Shown piece by piece: positions 25,350 to 34,872 of a stretch of 64,000 nucleotides of DNA (the stretch's first letter is position 1; every line of letters starts with the position of its first letter). Below the pieces are notes generated by a model. It made no database searches. It saw only the letters and a program-made list of their open reading frames with translations, and was not told the origin of the DNA. This stretch comes from Streptomyces sp. SLBN-118 (lineage in GTDB: Bacteria; Actinomycetota; Actinomycetes; Streptomycetales; Streptomycetaceae). Made by a program: the position numbers and the translations under genes. Location: positions 2,294,001 through 2,358,000 of the forward strand of contig NZ_VFNP01000002.1 in NCBI RefSeq assembly GCF_006715635.1. The letters run 5' to 3'.

Positions 25350-27896
25350 GTGGCGCACGACAACCATCGCTACGCCGATGCCGATCCGCATTTCTACGAC
25401 CACCCCGCCGATCCCCCCGACGAGCAGAGGTACACGGCCGCCGACCGGACGGCCCCGGCCGGCTGGCGCCGTGAGGAGAGCAGGGCCTGGGTGTATCTGA
25501 GGCCCGAGGACCTCCGCATGCCCGACCAAGGCTGGAAGATCCACGTGTCGGCGGCGCCCGGGAACGCCGCCGAGGTCATCGACGTCGTCAGCGCCTACTG
25601 CACCGGGGCCGGTGTCGCGTACAAGTTCCTGCCGAACCGCCGGATCCATCTGATCACCAACAGCAAGTACGCCCGTCGCGGCAGCAGCGGCAAGCTGATG
25701 ACCCTCTACCCGACGGACGACGGGGCCCTGACCCGGACCCTGGAGGAGCTGGACCCGCTGCTTGCCGGGCAGCCGGGTCCGTACATCCTCGGCGACCTGC
25801 GCTGGCGCGAGGGACCGCTCTATCTGCGGTACGGCGGTTTCCGGGAGCTCTGGTGCACGCAGAAGACCGGCGAACGCGTGCTGGCCGTGGCCGAGCCGGA
25901 TGGCACTCTCGTCCCTGACCGGCGCGACCCCGTCTTCCGCGTCCCCGAGTGGCTCACCCCGCCGGAGGTCATCACTCGGCAGCTGCGTGCCGACGAGGAG
26001 GCCGACCGGGACTGCCGCCTTCCTTACCCAGTCGAGCGCGCGCTGCACTTCTCCAACGGCGGCGGTATCTACCTGGCCCGTGACAGGGACACCGGAGACC
26101 CGGTGGTACTGCGAGAGGCCCGGCAGCTGGCCGGTCTGGACGGTTCCGGGGTCGACGCGGTGGCCCGGCTGCGCAAGGAGGCGCAGGTCCTGAAGGACCT
26201 GTCCGGCCTGGAGTTCGTCCCGGCGCTCCTCGACGAGTTCACGGCGTGGGAGCACGAGTTCCTCGTCGAGGAGTACATCGAGGGCGAGACGCTCCGCCAG
26301 TTCACCGCCCGCAACAACCCGTTGGTCAGACCCGACCCGCAGGCGGCCGACATCGCCCGGTACACCGGTAAGGTCCTGGACATCGTCGACCAGCTGCAGC
26401 GTGCCGTCGACGCCCTGCACGAACGCGGTCTCGTCTTCGGCGACCTGCACCCCTCCAATGTGCTCGTGCAGCCCGACGGCCGCGTCCGCCTGGTCGACTT
26501 CGAGGCCGCCCACCGTCCGGACGTCGATCCCCGTCCCGCGCTTCAGTGCCCGGGCTTCGTCGCACCCCATGCCGTCGAGGGCTTCGCCCGGGACCGGTAC
26601 GCGCTGGACAGCATCAGGCTGACGCTCTTCCTGCCACTGACCGTCCTGCTCGACCTGGCTCCGGACAAGGTGGACGAGTTCGCCGACACCATCGCCGGGC
26701 TGTACCCCGTGCCGCCCGCCTACGTCAGCCGTGTCCGGGCCGGTCTGCGCAGGCCCGACCGGCCGGAGCCCAAAGCTCCCTCGGCAGCCGGGCTGTTCAC
26801 CGGATCCTCGACCGAGGAACTCCGCTCGGCCCTGGCCAGGGCGATCACGGCATCGGCCACCCCCGAACGTGAGGACCGGCTGTTCCCCGGCGACCCCGCC
26901 GGACTGCACGACGGCGGCTACACCCTCGCCCACGGCGCCGCCGGCGTCCTGTACGCGCTGGCCACCACCGGACAGCCGGTGGACCCGGAACACACCGAGT
27001 GGCTGTGGCAGGCCGTCCGACGCGCCGCCGACCCCCGACCTGGCCTGTACAGCGGACTCCACGGAGCGGCGCTGGCCCTGGGCACCCTCGGCCGTGACGA
27101 CCACGCCCTGGAAGTGCTCGGGCGGGCCATCGACGCGACCGGCCCGGACACCCCCGCGTCACTCCACGGCGGGCTCGCCGGAGCCGGCCTGACGCTGCAT
27201 CACTTCGTGGCGCTCACCGGCGACGGCGGTCTGCGCGACGAACTGGCAGCCATCGCCGAACGGCTCGCCGGCGCGCTTGCAGCCCACGCGCCGGAGAAAG
27301 CCCGGGCCGGACTGATGCACGGACCCACCGGGACGGCCGCGTTCTTCCTCCGGCTGTACGAGACCGACCACGACCCAGCCTGCCTGGAACTCGCCCGGCA
27401 GGCCCTGCGCACCGACCTTCAGCGGTGCGCCACCAGCGACGAAGGTGCGGTCAACCTTCAGGACGGCAGCCGACTGCTGCCCTACATCGAACCGGGAAGC
27501 GCGGGCGTGGGCCTGGTCCTGGGGCAATATCTGCGGCACAGGTACGACGAGGAGTTCGCCACCGCCCTGCGGGGCATTCTGCGCGCCGCCCGGGGACAGC
27601 TCGTGACCTTCAGCGGTTTGTGGTCCGGCAGGGCGGGGCTGATGACCCTCCTGGCACAACACCCCGAGGACCAGGGCGCGGCCGCCGCACTCACCCGCCA
27701 CATCCGCCAACTGGCCTGGCACGCCATTCCCTACCGCGGCGGCGTCGCCTTCCCCGGCGACCAGCTCTACCGGTTGTCGATGGACGTGGCGACCGGAACA
27801 GCAGGTGTGCTACTCGCCCTCCGTGCGGCGAGCGGTTCCGCCCCCGTCGCCCTGCCCTGCCTTCCCGGCAGAGCGACGGCCGCGCCTGCGCACTGA
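25350..27896 (+). CDS. Class III lanthionine synthetase (LanKC)
   Basis: The 848-residue protein has an N-terminal lyase domain (YADADPHFYD, PAGWRRE, QGWKIHVSA, AYKFLPN, GKLMTLYP). A kinase domain (~215-480) contains FGDLHPSNVLV and LVDFEAA. The C-terminal LanC-like domain (~520-830) contains GLHGAALALG and LMHGPTGTAAFF. The cyclase part lacks the Cys/Cys-His zinc ligands, which defines class III. It should use a nucleoside triphosphate to phosphorylate core Ser/Thr, eliminate phosphate, and let Cys or a second Dha react to give lanthionine or labionin. GTG 25350 has GAGAGGA upstream. Its natural substrates are the three tandem precursors. Confidence 0.94.
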   Translation: MAHDNHRYADADPHFYDHPADPPDEQRYTAADRTAPAGWRREESRAWVYLRPEDLRMPDQGWKIHVSAAPGNAAEVIDVVSAYCTGAGVAYKFLPNRRIHLITNSKYARRGSSGKLMTLYPTDDGALTRTLEELDPLLAGQPGPYILGDLRWREGPLYLRYGGFRELWCTQKTGERVLAVAEPDGTLVPDRRDPVFRVPEWLTPPEVITRQLRADEEADRDCRLPYPVERALHFSNGGGIYLARDRDTGDPVVLREARQLAGLDGSGVDAVARLRKEAQVLKDLSGLEFVPALLDEFTAWEHEFLVEEYIEGETLRQFTARNNPLVRPDPQAADIARYTGKVLDIVDQLQRAVDALHERGLVFGDLHPSNVLVQPDGRVRLVDFEAAHRPDVDPRPALQCPGFVAPHAVEGFARDRYALDSIRLTLFLPLTVLLDLAPDKVDEFADTIAGLYPVPPAYVSRVRAGLRRPDRPEPKAPSAAGLFTGSSTEELRSALARAITASATPEREDRLFPGDPAGLHDGGYTLAHGAAGVLYALATTGQPVDPEHTEWLWQAVRRAADPRPGLYSGLHGAALALGTLGRDDHALEVLGRAIDATGPDTPASLHGGLAGAGLTLHHFVALTGDGGLRDELAAIAERLAGALAAHAPEKARAGLMHGPTGTAAFFLRLYETDHDPACLELARQALRTDLQRCATSDEGAVNLQDGSRLLPYIEPGSAGVGLVLGQYLRHRYDEEFATALRGILRAARGQLVTFSGLWSGRAGLMTLLAQHPEDQGAAAALTRHIRQLAWHAIPYRGGVAFPGDQLYRLSMDVATGTAGVLLALRAASGSAPVALPCLPGRATAAPAH

Positions 27897-27926
27897 GCTG
27901 GGCGGGAGCCGTCGCCGGGAGGCACT

Positions 27927-27954
27927 CCTGGGCCGGTCACCACACCGGCCCAGG
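27927..27954 (+). terminator. Hairpin terminator after LanKC
   Basis: CCTGGGCCGGT pairs perfectly with ACCGGCCCAGG (11 bp) around the loop CACCAC, 30 bases after the LanKC stop. It closes the class III operon. Beyond it (27990-28120) TCGAGCAGG occurs three times in a non-coding stretch. Confidence 0.75.
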
Positions 27955-28165
27955 ACCAGACCGTGTCTCCGCGTCATCCGGGGGCTGCGGTGCTTGGCGC
28001 GCCCCCTCGGGCTTCGAGCAGGGCGCACCCCAACCCCCGGGCTCTTCGAGCAGGGGGACTCGCGGCCGCGTTCGCCGACTGCCGACTTGGCCCCTCGGCC
28101 GCACTCGAGCAGGAGGCGCCCCTTCGCCCCGCTCACCGGCGTGCGTCACGCGCCGCACATCCGGG

Positions 28166-30166
28166 TCAGGCTGTTCCGGAAGGCACCGTCTGCACCTGCT
28201 CCGCCCCCGCAGGTCGGACGGCCATCTCATTGACGTAGAGATGGGTCAGGTACGACACGGCGTACAGCGCATCGGACACAGTCATCTCGCCCGCGGGAGG
28301 AGCGACCGCTCCCACCTCGATCAGGCGCTCTATCGTCCGCAGGGCCACCCTCTCCGCACAGCCGAGCGCCGAGGCCGCCTCCTGCAGGGTGAACAGCGGA
28401 GGCAGCGGTCCGAGGCGGAGCAGGGCGGAGCGGCTCGAGTCGTCCAAATGCCGCCACTGGTCGGCGACATGACGCCGCACGGCGATGTCGCCCGCGGAGA
28501 GCTCGTCCAGCGCGGTCGCGGGGTCGGAGAACCGGGCCGCGTACTCGCTGAGCGGCAGATGGCGCAGCACCGCCAGTTTCAGGCCGGCGGCCCGGACCGC
28601 GAGCGGCAGCATGCCGCAGGCTGCCACGATCCGCTGGGCGGCGGCCGGATCGGATCGCATCCTGCCCAGGCCGATGATCCGACCGAGCAGCTCCAGTGCC
28701 TCCGCCATCGCGTACGGCGGCACCTCCACCCGCACGACGGGAGCGAGCCCGGCGAGCTGGGTCCGCGCGGTCACGACGACCGACCCGCGACCGGTGCCGG
28801 GCGCCAGCAACCGGACGCAGTTCTCGTCGGCGGCGTCGTCGAGGACCAGCAGGGCCCTGTTGGCCGCCAGCCAGGCACGCCACAGCGCGGCGGCGCGCCT
28901 GGGGTCATCGGTCATCTGCTCTTGCATGCCCGCGAACGAGGTCAGTTCGGCAGTCAACGACGCGAGGGACCGGGGCCTGCCGTCGTCCCCCCGAAGCCGT
29001 ACCAACACCTGGCCATCGGGGAACTCGTCGTGCAGGCGGTGCGCAACATGGACCGCGAGTGCGGTCTTCCCGGCACCGGGCGGCCCGACGACGACAGCGA
29101 TTCGGGTGCTGCTCGTGACGGCTTCGCGCAGTTCCCGTATCTGGATGCCGCGCCCGGTGAAGTCCGCCGTGTCCGGCGGCAGCAGGGTGGAGCTCCCGGG
29201 GTGCGCGGACGGGCCGGGGCGGCCCGGCACGGTTCCGGGCGGACGGACGGTGCGTATTTGCCGATCGGTCAGGATCGAGTTGTAGAGCGACTCCAGCGCC
29301 GGGCTCGGCGACAGACCCAGCTCGCGCGACAACTGCTGCCGTAGACCGTCATAGGCCGCCAGGGCCTCGGCGCGGCGCCCTGAGAGGTGCAAGGCTGTCA
29401 TCTGTGCGGCCCTCAGGCGCTCCCGTAAGGGGTGCTCCTCCACCAGGTCGGCGACGGCCTCGGCGACCTCGCAGGCGTGGCCCAGCTCCAGTTCGGTCTC
29501 GGCCCAGTCTTCGCAGACCGCCAGGTAGCGGTTGACCAGGCGGTCGGCCTCCGCCTGGACGGGTCGGGAGTTCCCGAGTTCCGGCAGCGGAGGTCCGGCC
29601 CACAGCTCCCTTGCCTGCCGGAGCAGCCGGGCAGCCGAGTCCAGGTCACCGCCGGCGGTGGCTTCGCGCCCGGCCCGGACCAGGGCCCGGAACCCCAGGG
29701 AGTCGAGGTCGCCATCGGCCAACTGGAGCAGGTAGCCCCCCGCGCGGTGGACGAGGCGGTCCCCCATCCCGGCTTCGGCCAGGAGTTTGCGCAGCGCCGA
29801 GATGTACACCTGGAGGTTCTTGCGCGCGGTTCTGGGCGGCTCGTCGTCCCAAACCGCCTCGGTCAGCAGGTCGACCGACACCAGTGCGTTGGGGCGGCAC
29901 AACAGCATGGCGAGAACAAGCTGCTGCTTGTGGGGGCCGAGTGGGAGCACACGGCCGTCGGCATCGGCGGACAGGGGTCCAAGGATACGGAACCGCACCG
30001 CCCCCGGCGGCGGCCCGCAACCGGGGCCCGAGGCCTCAGGCATGGACCGTGTCCGGAGTGACGCCGCCTCTTCCGTCCCACTGACCGGGGAAGTGACCGT
30101 CGTCCGTACGCCGTAACCGCGCCGGCCTTCGCTCCGCTGGTCGTGCACGGCACATGGCTCAGCCAT
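28166..30166 (-). CDS. SARP/AfsR-type transcriptional activator with NB-ARC ATPase domain
   Basis: The 666-residue protein has a winged-helix DNA-binding domain (~57-140, VRFRILGPL through ISALRKLL), a BTAD domain (~145-290) and an NB-ARC-type ATPase with P-loop VVGPPGAGKTALAV near 360 and Walker B-like ALLVLDDAADE. It ends soon after, without the TPR repeats of full AfsR. SARPs activate antibiotic or peptide clusters by binding direct repeats near the -35 region. GGAAGGAG precedes ATG 30166. It converges on LanKC and is the best candidate activator of the lanthipeptide genes, although the target sites were not identified. Confidence 0.92.
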   Translation of the reverse strand: MAEPCAVHDQRSEGRRGYGVRTTVTSPVSGTEEAASLRTRSMPEASGPGCGPPPGAVRFRILGPLSADADGRVLPLGPHKQQLVLAMLLCRPNALVSVDLLTEAVWDDEPPRTARKNLQVYISALRKLLAEAGMGDRLVHRAGGYLLQLADGDLDSLGFRALVRAGREATAGGDLDSAARLLRQARELWAGPPLPELGNSRPVQAEADRLVNRYLAVCEDWAETELELGHACEVAEAVADLVEEHPLRERLRAAQMTALHLSGRRAEALAAYDGLRQQLSRELGLSPSPALESLYNSILTDRQIRTVRPPGTVPGRPGPSAHPGSSTLLPPDTADFTGRGIQIRELREAVTSSTRIAVVVGPPGAGKTALAVHVAHRLHDEFPDGQVLVRLRGDDGRPRSLASLTAELTSFAGMQEQMTDDPRRAAALWRAWLAANRALLVLDDAADENCVRLLAPGTGRGSVVVTARTQLAGLAPVVRVEVPPYAMAEALELLGRIIGLGRMRSDPAAAQRIVAACGMLPLAVRAAGLKLAVLRHLPLSEYAARFSDPATALDELSAGDIAVRRHVADQWRHLDDSSRSALLRLGPLPPLFTLQEAASALGCAERVALRTIERLIEVGAVAPPAGEMTVSDALYAVSYLTHLYVNEMAVRPAGAEQVQTVPSGTA

Positions 30167-30211
30167 GGAGACTCCTTCCTGCCCCGCGTAAAGGCATGTG
30201 AGGAGCGGACG

Positions 30212-30391
30212 CTAGGAGCCATGATTGTGAAAATTCTGTGACCGGTCATGGCGGCTGGGGGCCAGGAGGGTCAAGAGGTTCGTCCGTTGCTCGGACATGG
30301 GGATCCGCCCCGCCGGCGGCCGCGGGACCGTCGCCCCGAGCAAGACGGTGAGGGCGGCGAGAGCCACCGCCGTGGTCGTCCTGCGCGGCAT
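30212..30391 (-). CDS. Small exported peptide of unknown function
   Basis: The 59-residue frame starts at ATG 30391 after GGAGAACCGC. A basic N-terminus (MPRRTT) and a hydrophobic core (AVALAALTVLLGATV) look like a signal peptide or anchor. A polar tail (SEQRTNLLTLLAPSRHD) ends close to the SARP promoter. It follows the histidine kinase gene by 45 bases, so it may be the last gene of that operon, or a truncated secreted protein. Confidence 0.45.
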   Translation of the reverse strand: MPRRTTTAVALAALTVLLGATVPRPPAGRIPMSEQRTNLLTLLAPSRHDRSQNFHNHGS

Positions 30392-30436
30392 GCGGTTCTC
30401 CTTCTGCCCTCGGCTGTGACGTGTCGCCACTCCGGG

Positions 30437-31945
30437 CTAGGAGCTCCAGGAGCGGCCTTTGTGGGAACTCTGTGGCTCCGCGGTGTCCGCCGAGAGCCAG
30501 TTCCGGCGCATCCGGGGCAGCACCACGGTCGCCGTATCCTCTGTGCCAGTGAGGGGAAGACGTACCTCGAACCGCGTGCCGGGCCCGTCGTGCCGGTCCT
30601 GGACGGTGATCCGGCCGCCATGCAGAGCGGTCTGCTGGGCGACCAGCGTCAGTCCCAGGCCGGATCCAGGACTGTCGGGACGTCGGTGGAAACGCTCGAA
30701 GACCGCTGATCGCGCCGCGGCGGGAATCCCGGGACCCCGGTCGTCCACGGTGAGTACGGCGGTCGGACCGTCCTCGTCGTGGACGCGGCGCAGGGAAACC
30801 TCGACCTCCGCCGCACGTCCGCCCGTACGGCCGTGGACGAGGGCGTTGACCAGGAGGTTGTCCACCGCCGAGCGCAGCCCCGGCTCCCAGCCATGCACTC
30901 GCAGGCTGCCATCGGCTCGCACCACCACCGCCGCCCCCGGATGCAGCCGCCGCACGTCGGCGGCCGCTGCGTCGACCACCTCGGCCAGGTCCACGGATCC
31001 GAACGCGTCCACCTCCACCAGATCTCCCTCGGCGAGTGCACGCAGCATGACCAGCAGACCGAGCACCCGGCCGTGCTCCTGCCGCAAATCCTCCACCACC
31101 TCGGTCCGTTCGGCCTCAGGAAGTCGGGGGTGCCCGATGAGGATGTCCAGGTTGGTCCCCATGCTCATCAGCGGATTGCGCAGTTCGTGGGAGGCGGACG
31201 CGGCGAACGAACGTGCGGTGGCCAACGCCTCGGCCGTACGGGCGGCTTGCTCGTCGTAGCGCGTGAGGACGGTCCGCAGGGTGTGGGCCAGATCGTCGAC
31301 CTCGGTGACCCGGGTCGGAACGTGCTCCAGGCGGGCGACGCTGGTCCGGGGATCGAGGCCGGAGGCGCGCTGCTGGAGCTGCCGCAGGGGACGGGCGGCG
31401 CGGGTGGTAGCCACCCAGGCCAGCAGGCCGGACACCAGGGCGGTGAGCAGGGCGATGGCCGCCACCCGCCGTCGTACGAAGCCCAGTTGGGTCCTCGCTG
31501 CGCTGTCCGGTGAGAACAGCCACAGGGTTCCGCGGCCCCCTGGCCCCGCCCCGGTCACCGACACTGAGAGCACCCGCCAGCGGGCGCCGTCCGCCCGCAC
31601 CGTCACCGGAACGCGTGTGCCGGCGGGCAACGGCACGGAGGCATCCGGCTGCGGGCCTCCCGACACTGTGCCACCGGGGCCGGTGAGGCGAATGCCGACA
31701 TCCAGCGCGGAGTCGAACAGCTGCCGTTGCCGGGCCTGCTCGGTAGCCTGCGGACGGTGCTTCGCCACGGCGCGCAGGAGTGCCCTTGCCTCGGGAACCA
31801 CCGCCGAGGCACGCTCACGCAACAGGGCGTCCTGCTGTTTGTGCAGATCGTTCGCGACCATCCGCAGGAGCACGGCACCCCCCGCCAGGACGAGCAGCGG
31901 TACGAGCGTCCCGACGACCAGCGCCACCCGGGTGGACAGCCTCAT
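30437..31945 (-). CDS. Sensor histidine kinase
   Basis: The 502-residue protein has an N-terminal membrane helix (VALVVGTLVPLLVLAGGAVLL), an extracytoplasmic sensor region (~30-150), a second helix (~155-175), HAMP, HisKA with ASHELRNPLMSMG (His ~253) and HATPase with VDNLLVNALVHG, DDRGPGIP and GSGLGLTLV. It autophosphorylates in response to an unknown outside signal and passes phosphate to the regulator encoded just upstream. The start ATG shares one base with the regulator stop (TGATG), so translation is coupled; a longer upstream frame is not used. Confidence 0.94.
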   Translation of the reverse strand: MRLSTRVALVVGTLVPLLVLAGGAVLLRMVANDLHKQQDALLRERASAVVPEARALLRAVAKHRPQATEQARQRQLFDSALDVGIRLTGPGGTVSGGPQPDASVPLPAGTRVPVTVRADGARWRVLSVSVTGAGPGGRGTLWLFSPDSAARTQLGFVRRRVAAIALLTALVSGLLAWVATTRAARPLRQLQQRASGLDPRTSVARLEHVPTRVTEVDDLAHTLRTVLTRYDEQAARTAEALATARSFAASASHELRNPLMSMGTNLDILIGHPRLPEAERTEVVEDLRQEHGRVLGLLVMLRALAEGDLVEVDAFGSVDLAEVVDAAAADVRRLHPGAAVVVRADGSLRVHGWEPGLRSAVDNLLVNALVHGRTGGRAAEVEVSLRRVHDEDGPTAVLTVDDRGPGIPAAARSAVFERFHRRPDSPGSGLGLTLVAQQTALHGGRITVQDRHDGPGTRFEVRLPLTGTEDTATVVLPRMRRNWLSADTAEPQSSHKGRSWSS

Positions 31946-32658
31946 CACCCGCCCCCGTTCGCCCGGTCGTCGCGCAGGACGAAACCCACGCCGCGTACGG
32001 TGTGCAGGATCCGAGGGCGGCTGCCGGCCTCCAGCTTGCGCCGGAGATAGCTGATGAACGTGTCCACCGCGTCGGTGCGCACATCGAAGTCGTACCCCCA
32101 CACACGCTCCAGCAACTGGTCGCGGGTGAGCACCAGTCCCGCGTTGCGCGCCAGCACTTCCAGCAGGCCGAACTCGCGCCGGGTCAGCGTCAGCGGTGCG
32201 CCGTCCAGCCGGGCCACACGGGTCCCCGGGTCGATCACCACCCCCCCGGCGCGCACCTGGTCGGTGGCCGCCGGGGGCCTGCGCCTCAGCAACGCGCGCA
32301 GCCGCAGCACAAGCTCCTGCAGGGCGAACGGCTTGACCAGGTAGTCGTCACCGCCCGCCTGCAGACCGGCCACCCGGTCGGCGAGCTGGTCCAGGGCGGA
32401 GAGCATGAGCACCGGGACGTCGTCGCCCTCGTCGCGCAGCGTCCGGCACACCTCGATCCCGCTCAGCCCGGGCATCGAGACATCCAGCACCACAACGTCC
32501 AGCTCCTTGTCCCGCACAGCGGCGAGCGCGTCGCGGCCGTCGGCCGCCAGGACCACCGAGAACCCGTGCAGCCGCAGTCCGCGTTCCAGGGAGCGCCGGA
32601 TGGCCGCGTCGTCGTCGGCGACGAGCACTCGCTCCGTCCCCTGCGTATCCGTCCTCAC
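31945..32658 (-). CDS. OmpR-family response regulator
   Basis: The 237-residue protein has a receiver domain (VLVADDDAAIRRSL, phosphoacceptor Asp in VVVLDVSMPG, KPFALQELV) and a winged-helix output domain (GVVIDPGTRVARL through YLRRKLEA, HTVRGVGFVLRDD). GTG 32658 begins the frame. It forms a two-component operon with the kinase. The position next to the SARP and lanthipeptide genes hints at control of that island, but nothing in the sequence proves it. Confidence 0.94.
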   Translation of the reverse strand: MRTDTQGTERVLVADDDAAIRRSLERGLRLHGFSVVLAADGRDALAAVRDKELDVVVLDVSMPGLSGIEVCRTLRDEGDDVPVLMLSALDQLADRVAGLQAGGDDYLVKPFALQELVLRLRALLRRRPPAATDQVRAGGVVIDPGTRVARLDGAPLTLTRREFGLLEVLARNAGLVLTRDQLLERVWGYDFDVRTDAVDTFISYLRRKLEAGSRPRILHTVRGVGFVLRDDRANGGG

Positions 32659-32691
32659 CGCGGCGATAGTACGGCCGCCGAGTCATGGTTT

Positions 32692-33120
32692 CTACGGGGT
32701 GAGGTCTGGGCACGGACTGAGGCAGTGTCTACGAGGCGCACGAGGCATTCGGAGCAGCAGGAGCCTGACCATTCCCGGACGCTTCGAGTTGCCTGCCCAG
32801 GGAGCCGACGTAACTGGCGTGTCCCAGGCCTCGCTGCTCCAGTCCGAGTCCCGTCGCAGATTCGGAAGTAGCCGTCGCGTACGTCGAGTTCGCACACGGT
32901 ACTGTCGCCCGACGGGGTCGTTGCCAAGCCCGCCCTCCTCGAAGGCACCGCCGAGAAGTTCCTCCAGCCTGGAAGCAACCCGAGCGTACGTATTGGCCCT
33001 TGCTCCCACTGCGTAGAGGGATCACCCCGACGTGACAGTCTCAGTCGCGAGCCGTGATGCGGTGGTCGGCGGTGCGTACACCACCGGCATCGGCGGGTTG
33101 CCCGGTTCAGGGTCGAATCG
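32692..33120 (-). other. Decayed coding remnant, unrecognised
   Basis: Stretches such as ANTYARVASRLEELLGGAF and STVCELDVRDGYFRICDG look like real protein but lie in different minus-strand frames, so a frameshifted gene is suspected. No family was recognised. No function should be assigned. Confidence 0.35.
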
Positions 33121-33195
33121 CTTCGGTGTGCCCGGCCGGATGACGGGCGACAGCGCCCGCCATACCCGCAGCACGCGATCGTCGTTCGACCCCCG

Positions 33196-33341
33196 CCTGG
33201 AGTCCGCCCGGCGCCTCCTACCAGGACCTGATCGACGCCGCCCACGCCAAGGGCATGAAGATCTACCAGGACGTGGCCTACAACCATTCCTCCCGCCCGG
33301 CGCCCGGCCAGATCGGCACGGAGGGGCCGTACCTGAAGTGA
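33196..33341 (+). pseudogene. Alpha-amylase family (GH13) fragment
   Basis: About 48 codons read SPPGASYQDLIDAAHAKG, then MKIYQDVAYNHSS, and stop at TGA 33339. This is the conserved region I (DVVYNH-like) of GH13 enzymes, here with QDVAYNHSS. The sequence before and after does not continue the enzyme. It is a leftover of a ~500-residue or longer protein. Confidence 0.75.
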
Positions 33342-33345
33342 CGGC

Positions 33346-33969
33346 TCAGCTCCCGCGCGAGCCCGCGCCCGGCCCGAACAGGGCATCCACGATGCTCCTC
33401 ACCCGGCCGGGCGAGGCTTCGTGTCCGGCGAGGTAGTCGGCCCGGTCAGGTGCGCAGCGCCGATGCCGGCGCCTCCGGATCGGCGCCCGAAGGCGCGCAG
33501 CCCTGCGCACGGGCCCGTTCGAGGACCGCGCGCGGGCGTCCCGGCGAGGCAGGACCGCGTGCTCGCGCCATCCGCGCAGAAGCCGCGGTGTATGGGACTC
33601 CTCGACCAGGCAGGCGCCCAGCACGGCCATGCCGTGCCCTTGGGTGCGTGCCTGGGCGAAGTCGTGGAGGAGCGTGGCCCGTCGGCGCGCGGGTCATTCG
33701 CCCGGTCGACGCCCTCCTGCGGGCGCGCCAGGGACGCGGCACGGTCAGGGCGCGGCGGCCAGGTCGGCCTTCGTCCACCACCGCAGGAGGACGGTCGTCT
33801 TGCTCACACCCGCGGCACGGGCGACATGGCCGAGGGTCACCCGGGTGAATCCCTGTTCGGCCGGCAGCGTCAGCGCCGCGTCGAGCATCTCCGCCTGTTT
33901 GCCCGGGCAGCGCGGCCGCCCCACCGTGACGGGGCCGTCGTCCCTCTCCGTCTTCCGCTTGGCCACCAC
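33346..33969 (-). pseudogene. TetR-family regulator pseudogene
   Basis: The N-terminal helix-turn-helix is readable from ATG 33969 (GRPRCPGKQAEMLDAALTLP, VTLGHVARAAGVSKTTVLLR, WTKADLAAA) and then meets a stop. The C-terminal domain continues in another frame (GMAVLGACLVEESHTPRLL, HAVLPRRDA). The order and motifs match the intact TetR at 35039, so it is a broken paralogue. It diverges from the oxidoreductase at 34067 with a TetR-type palindrome between them. Confidence 0.8.
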
Positions 33970-33984
33970 CCTCCCGCTTGCAAT

Positions 33985-33999
33985 ACCGAACCACTCGGT
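33985..33999. promoter_or_regulatory. TetR-type operator, copy 1
   Basis: ACCGAACCACTCGGT has 5-bp inverted arms (ACCGA/TCGGT). It lies between the broken TetR and the oxidoreductase gene and is repeated exactly at 35000. Confidence 0.7.
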
Positions 34000-34066
34000 T
34001 TAGTTTTTAGGGGTGCCGAGCGGAGGACGCGCGTCGGCACTCAATCCCGGAAAGGAAGCCGCCCTC

Positions 34067-34765
34067 ATGCGCTACGCAGTCCTCGGCACCGGCATCGTCG
34101 GACAGACGATCGCCGGCAAGCTCGCCTCCCTCGGCCACGAGGTCGTCATCGGCACCCGAGACCCGCAGGCCACCCTCGCCCGCACCGAACCCGACGCCTA
34201 CGGCAACCCGCCGATCGCCCAGTGGCTTGCGCAGCACACGCAGGTGCGGCTGCTGTCCTTCGCGGACGCCGCGGCCTTCGGTGAGGCACTGGTGAACACC
34301 ACCGCCGGAGCCGTCTCGCTCCAGGCCCTCGAGACCGCAGGCGCCGACAACCTGGCGGGCAAGCTCCTGATCGACATCGCCAACCCGCTGGACTTCTCCC
34401 AGGGCATGCCGCCCTCGCTGAACCCGGTCAACACCGACAGCCTCGGCGAGCGGATCCAGCGCGCCTTCCCCGGGACGAAGGTCGTCAAGACGCTCAACAC
34501 CCTGAACGCCGCGGTCATGGTGGAGCCGTCCCGGGTCGCCGGAGAGCACAACGTCTTCGTCTCCGGCGACGACACCGGTGCCAAGAAGCTCGCCACCGAG
34601 TTCCTCGCGGAGTTCGGCTGGCCTCGGGAGAGCGTGATCGACCTCGGCGACATCACCACCGCCCGCGGCACCGAGATGCTGCTGCCGATCTGGCTCCGCC
34701 TGTGGGGCTCGCTCGGCCACACCGACTTCAACTTCCACATCCAGGGCGCCCGCACCGGCGCCTGA
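34067..34765 (+). CDS. F420/NADP-type oxidoreductase (Rossmann, COG2085-like)
   Basis: The 232-residue protein opens MRYAVLGTGIVGQTIAGKL, a glycine-rich dinucleotide site, followed by GHEVVIGTRDP, whose Arg fits NADP preference. It continues with LIDIANPLDFSQG, VKTLNTLN and the C-terminal LGDITTARGTEMLLP typical of the F420H2:NADP reductase-like family. It may move hydride between F420 and NADP or reduce a small molecule. GGAAAGGAAG precedes ATG 34067. The operator upstream suggests it is the target of a TetR regulator (intact copy at 35039). Confidence 0.88.
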   Translation: MRYAVLGTGIVGQTIAGKLASLGHEVVIGTRDPQATLARTEPDAYGNPPIAQWLAQHTQVRLLSFADAAAFGEALVNTTAGAVSLQALETAGADNLAGKLLIDIANPLDFSQGMPPSLNPVNTDSLGERIQRAFPGTKVVKTLNTLNAAVMVEPSRVAGEHNVFVSGDDTGAKKLATEFLAEFGWPRESVIDLGDITTARGTEMLLPIWLRLWGSLGHTDFNFHIQGARTGA

Positions 34766-34872
34766 CCTCGAGCCGGGCGGCTGTGCGCCGGGGGTATCCG
34801 CCGAACCCCGGCACGCGGACGCCCCTCCGTCCACGACGTCCCGCTATCAGCCCTTCCGAGGAAACGCCCGCC

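Noticed and set aside
27990..28120. Three TCGAGCAGG repeats as a CRISPR-like or regulatory array
   Set aside because: Units are short, unevenly spaced and their flanks differ; no leader or cas genes. Too weak to call beyond a note.
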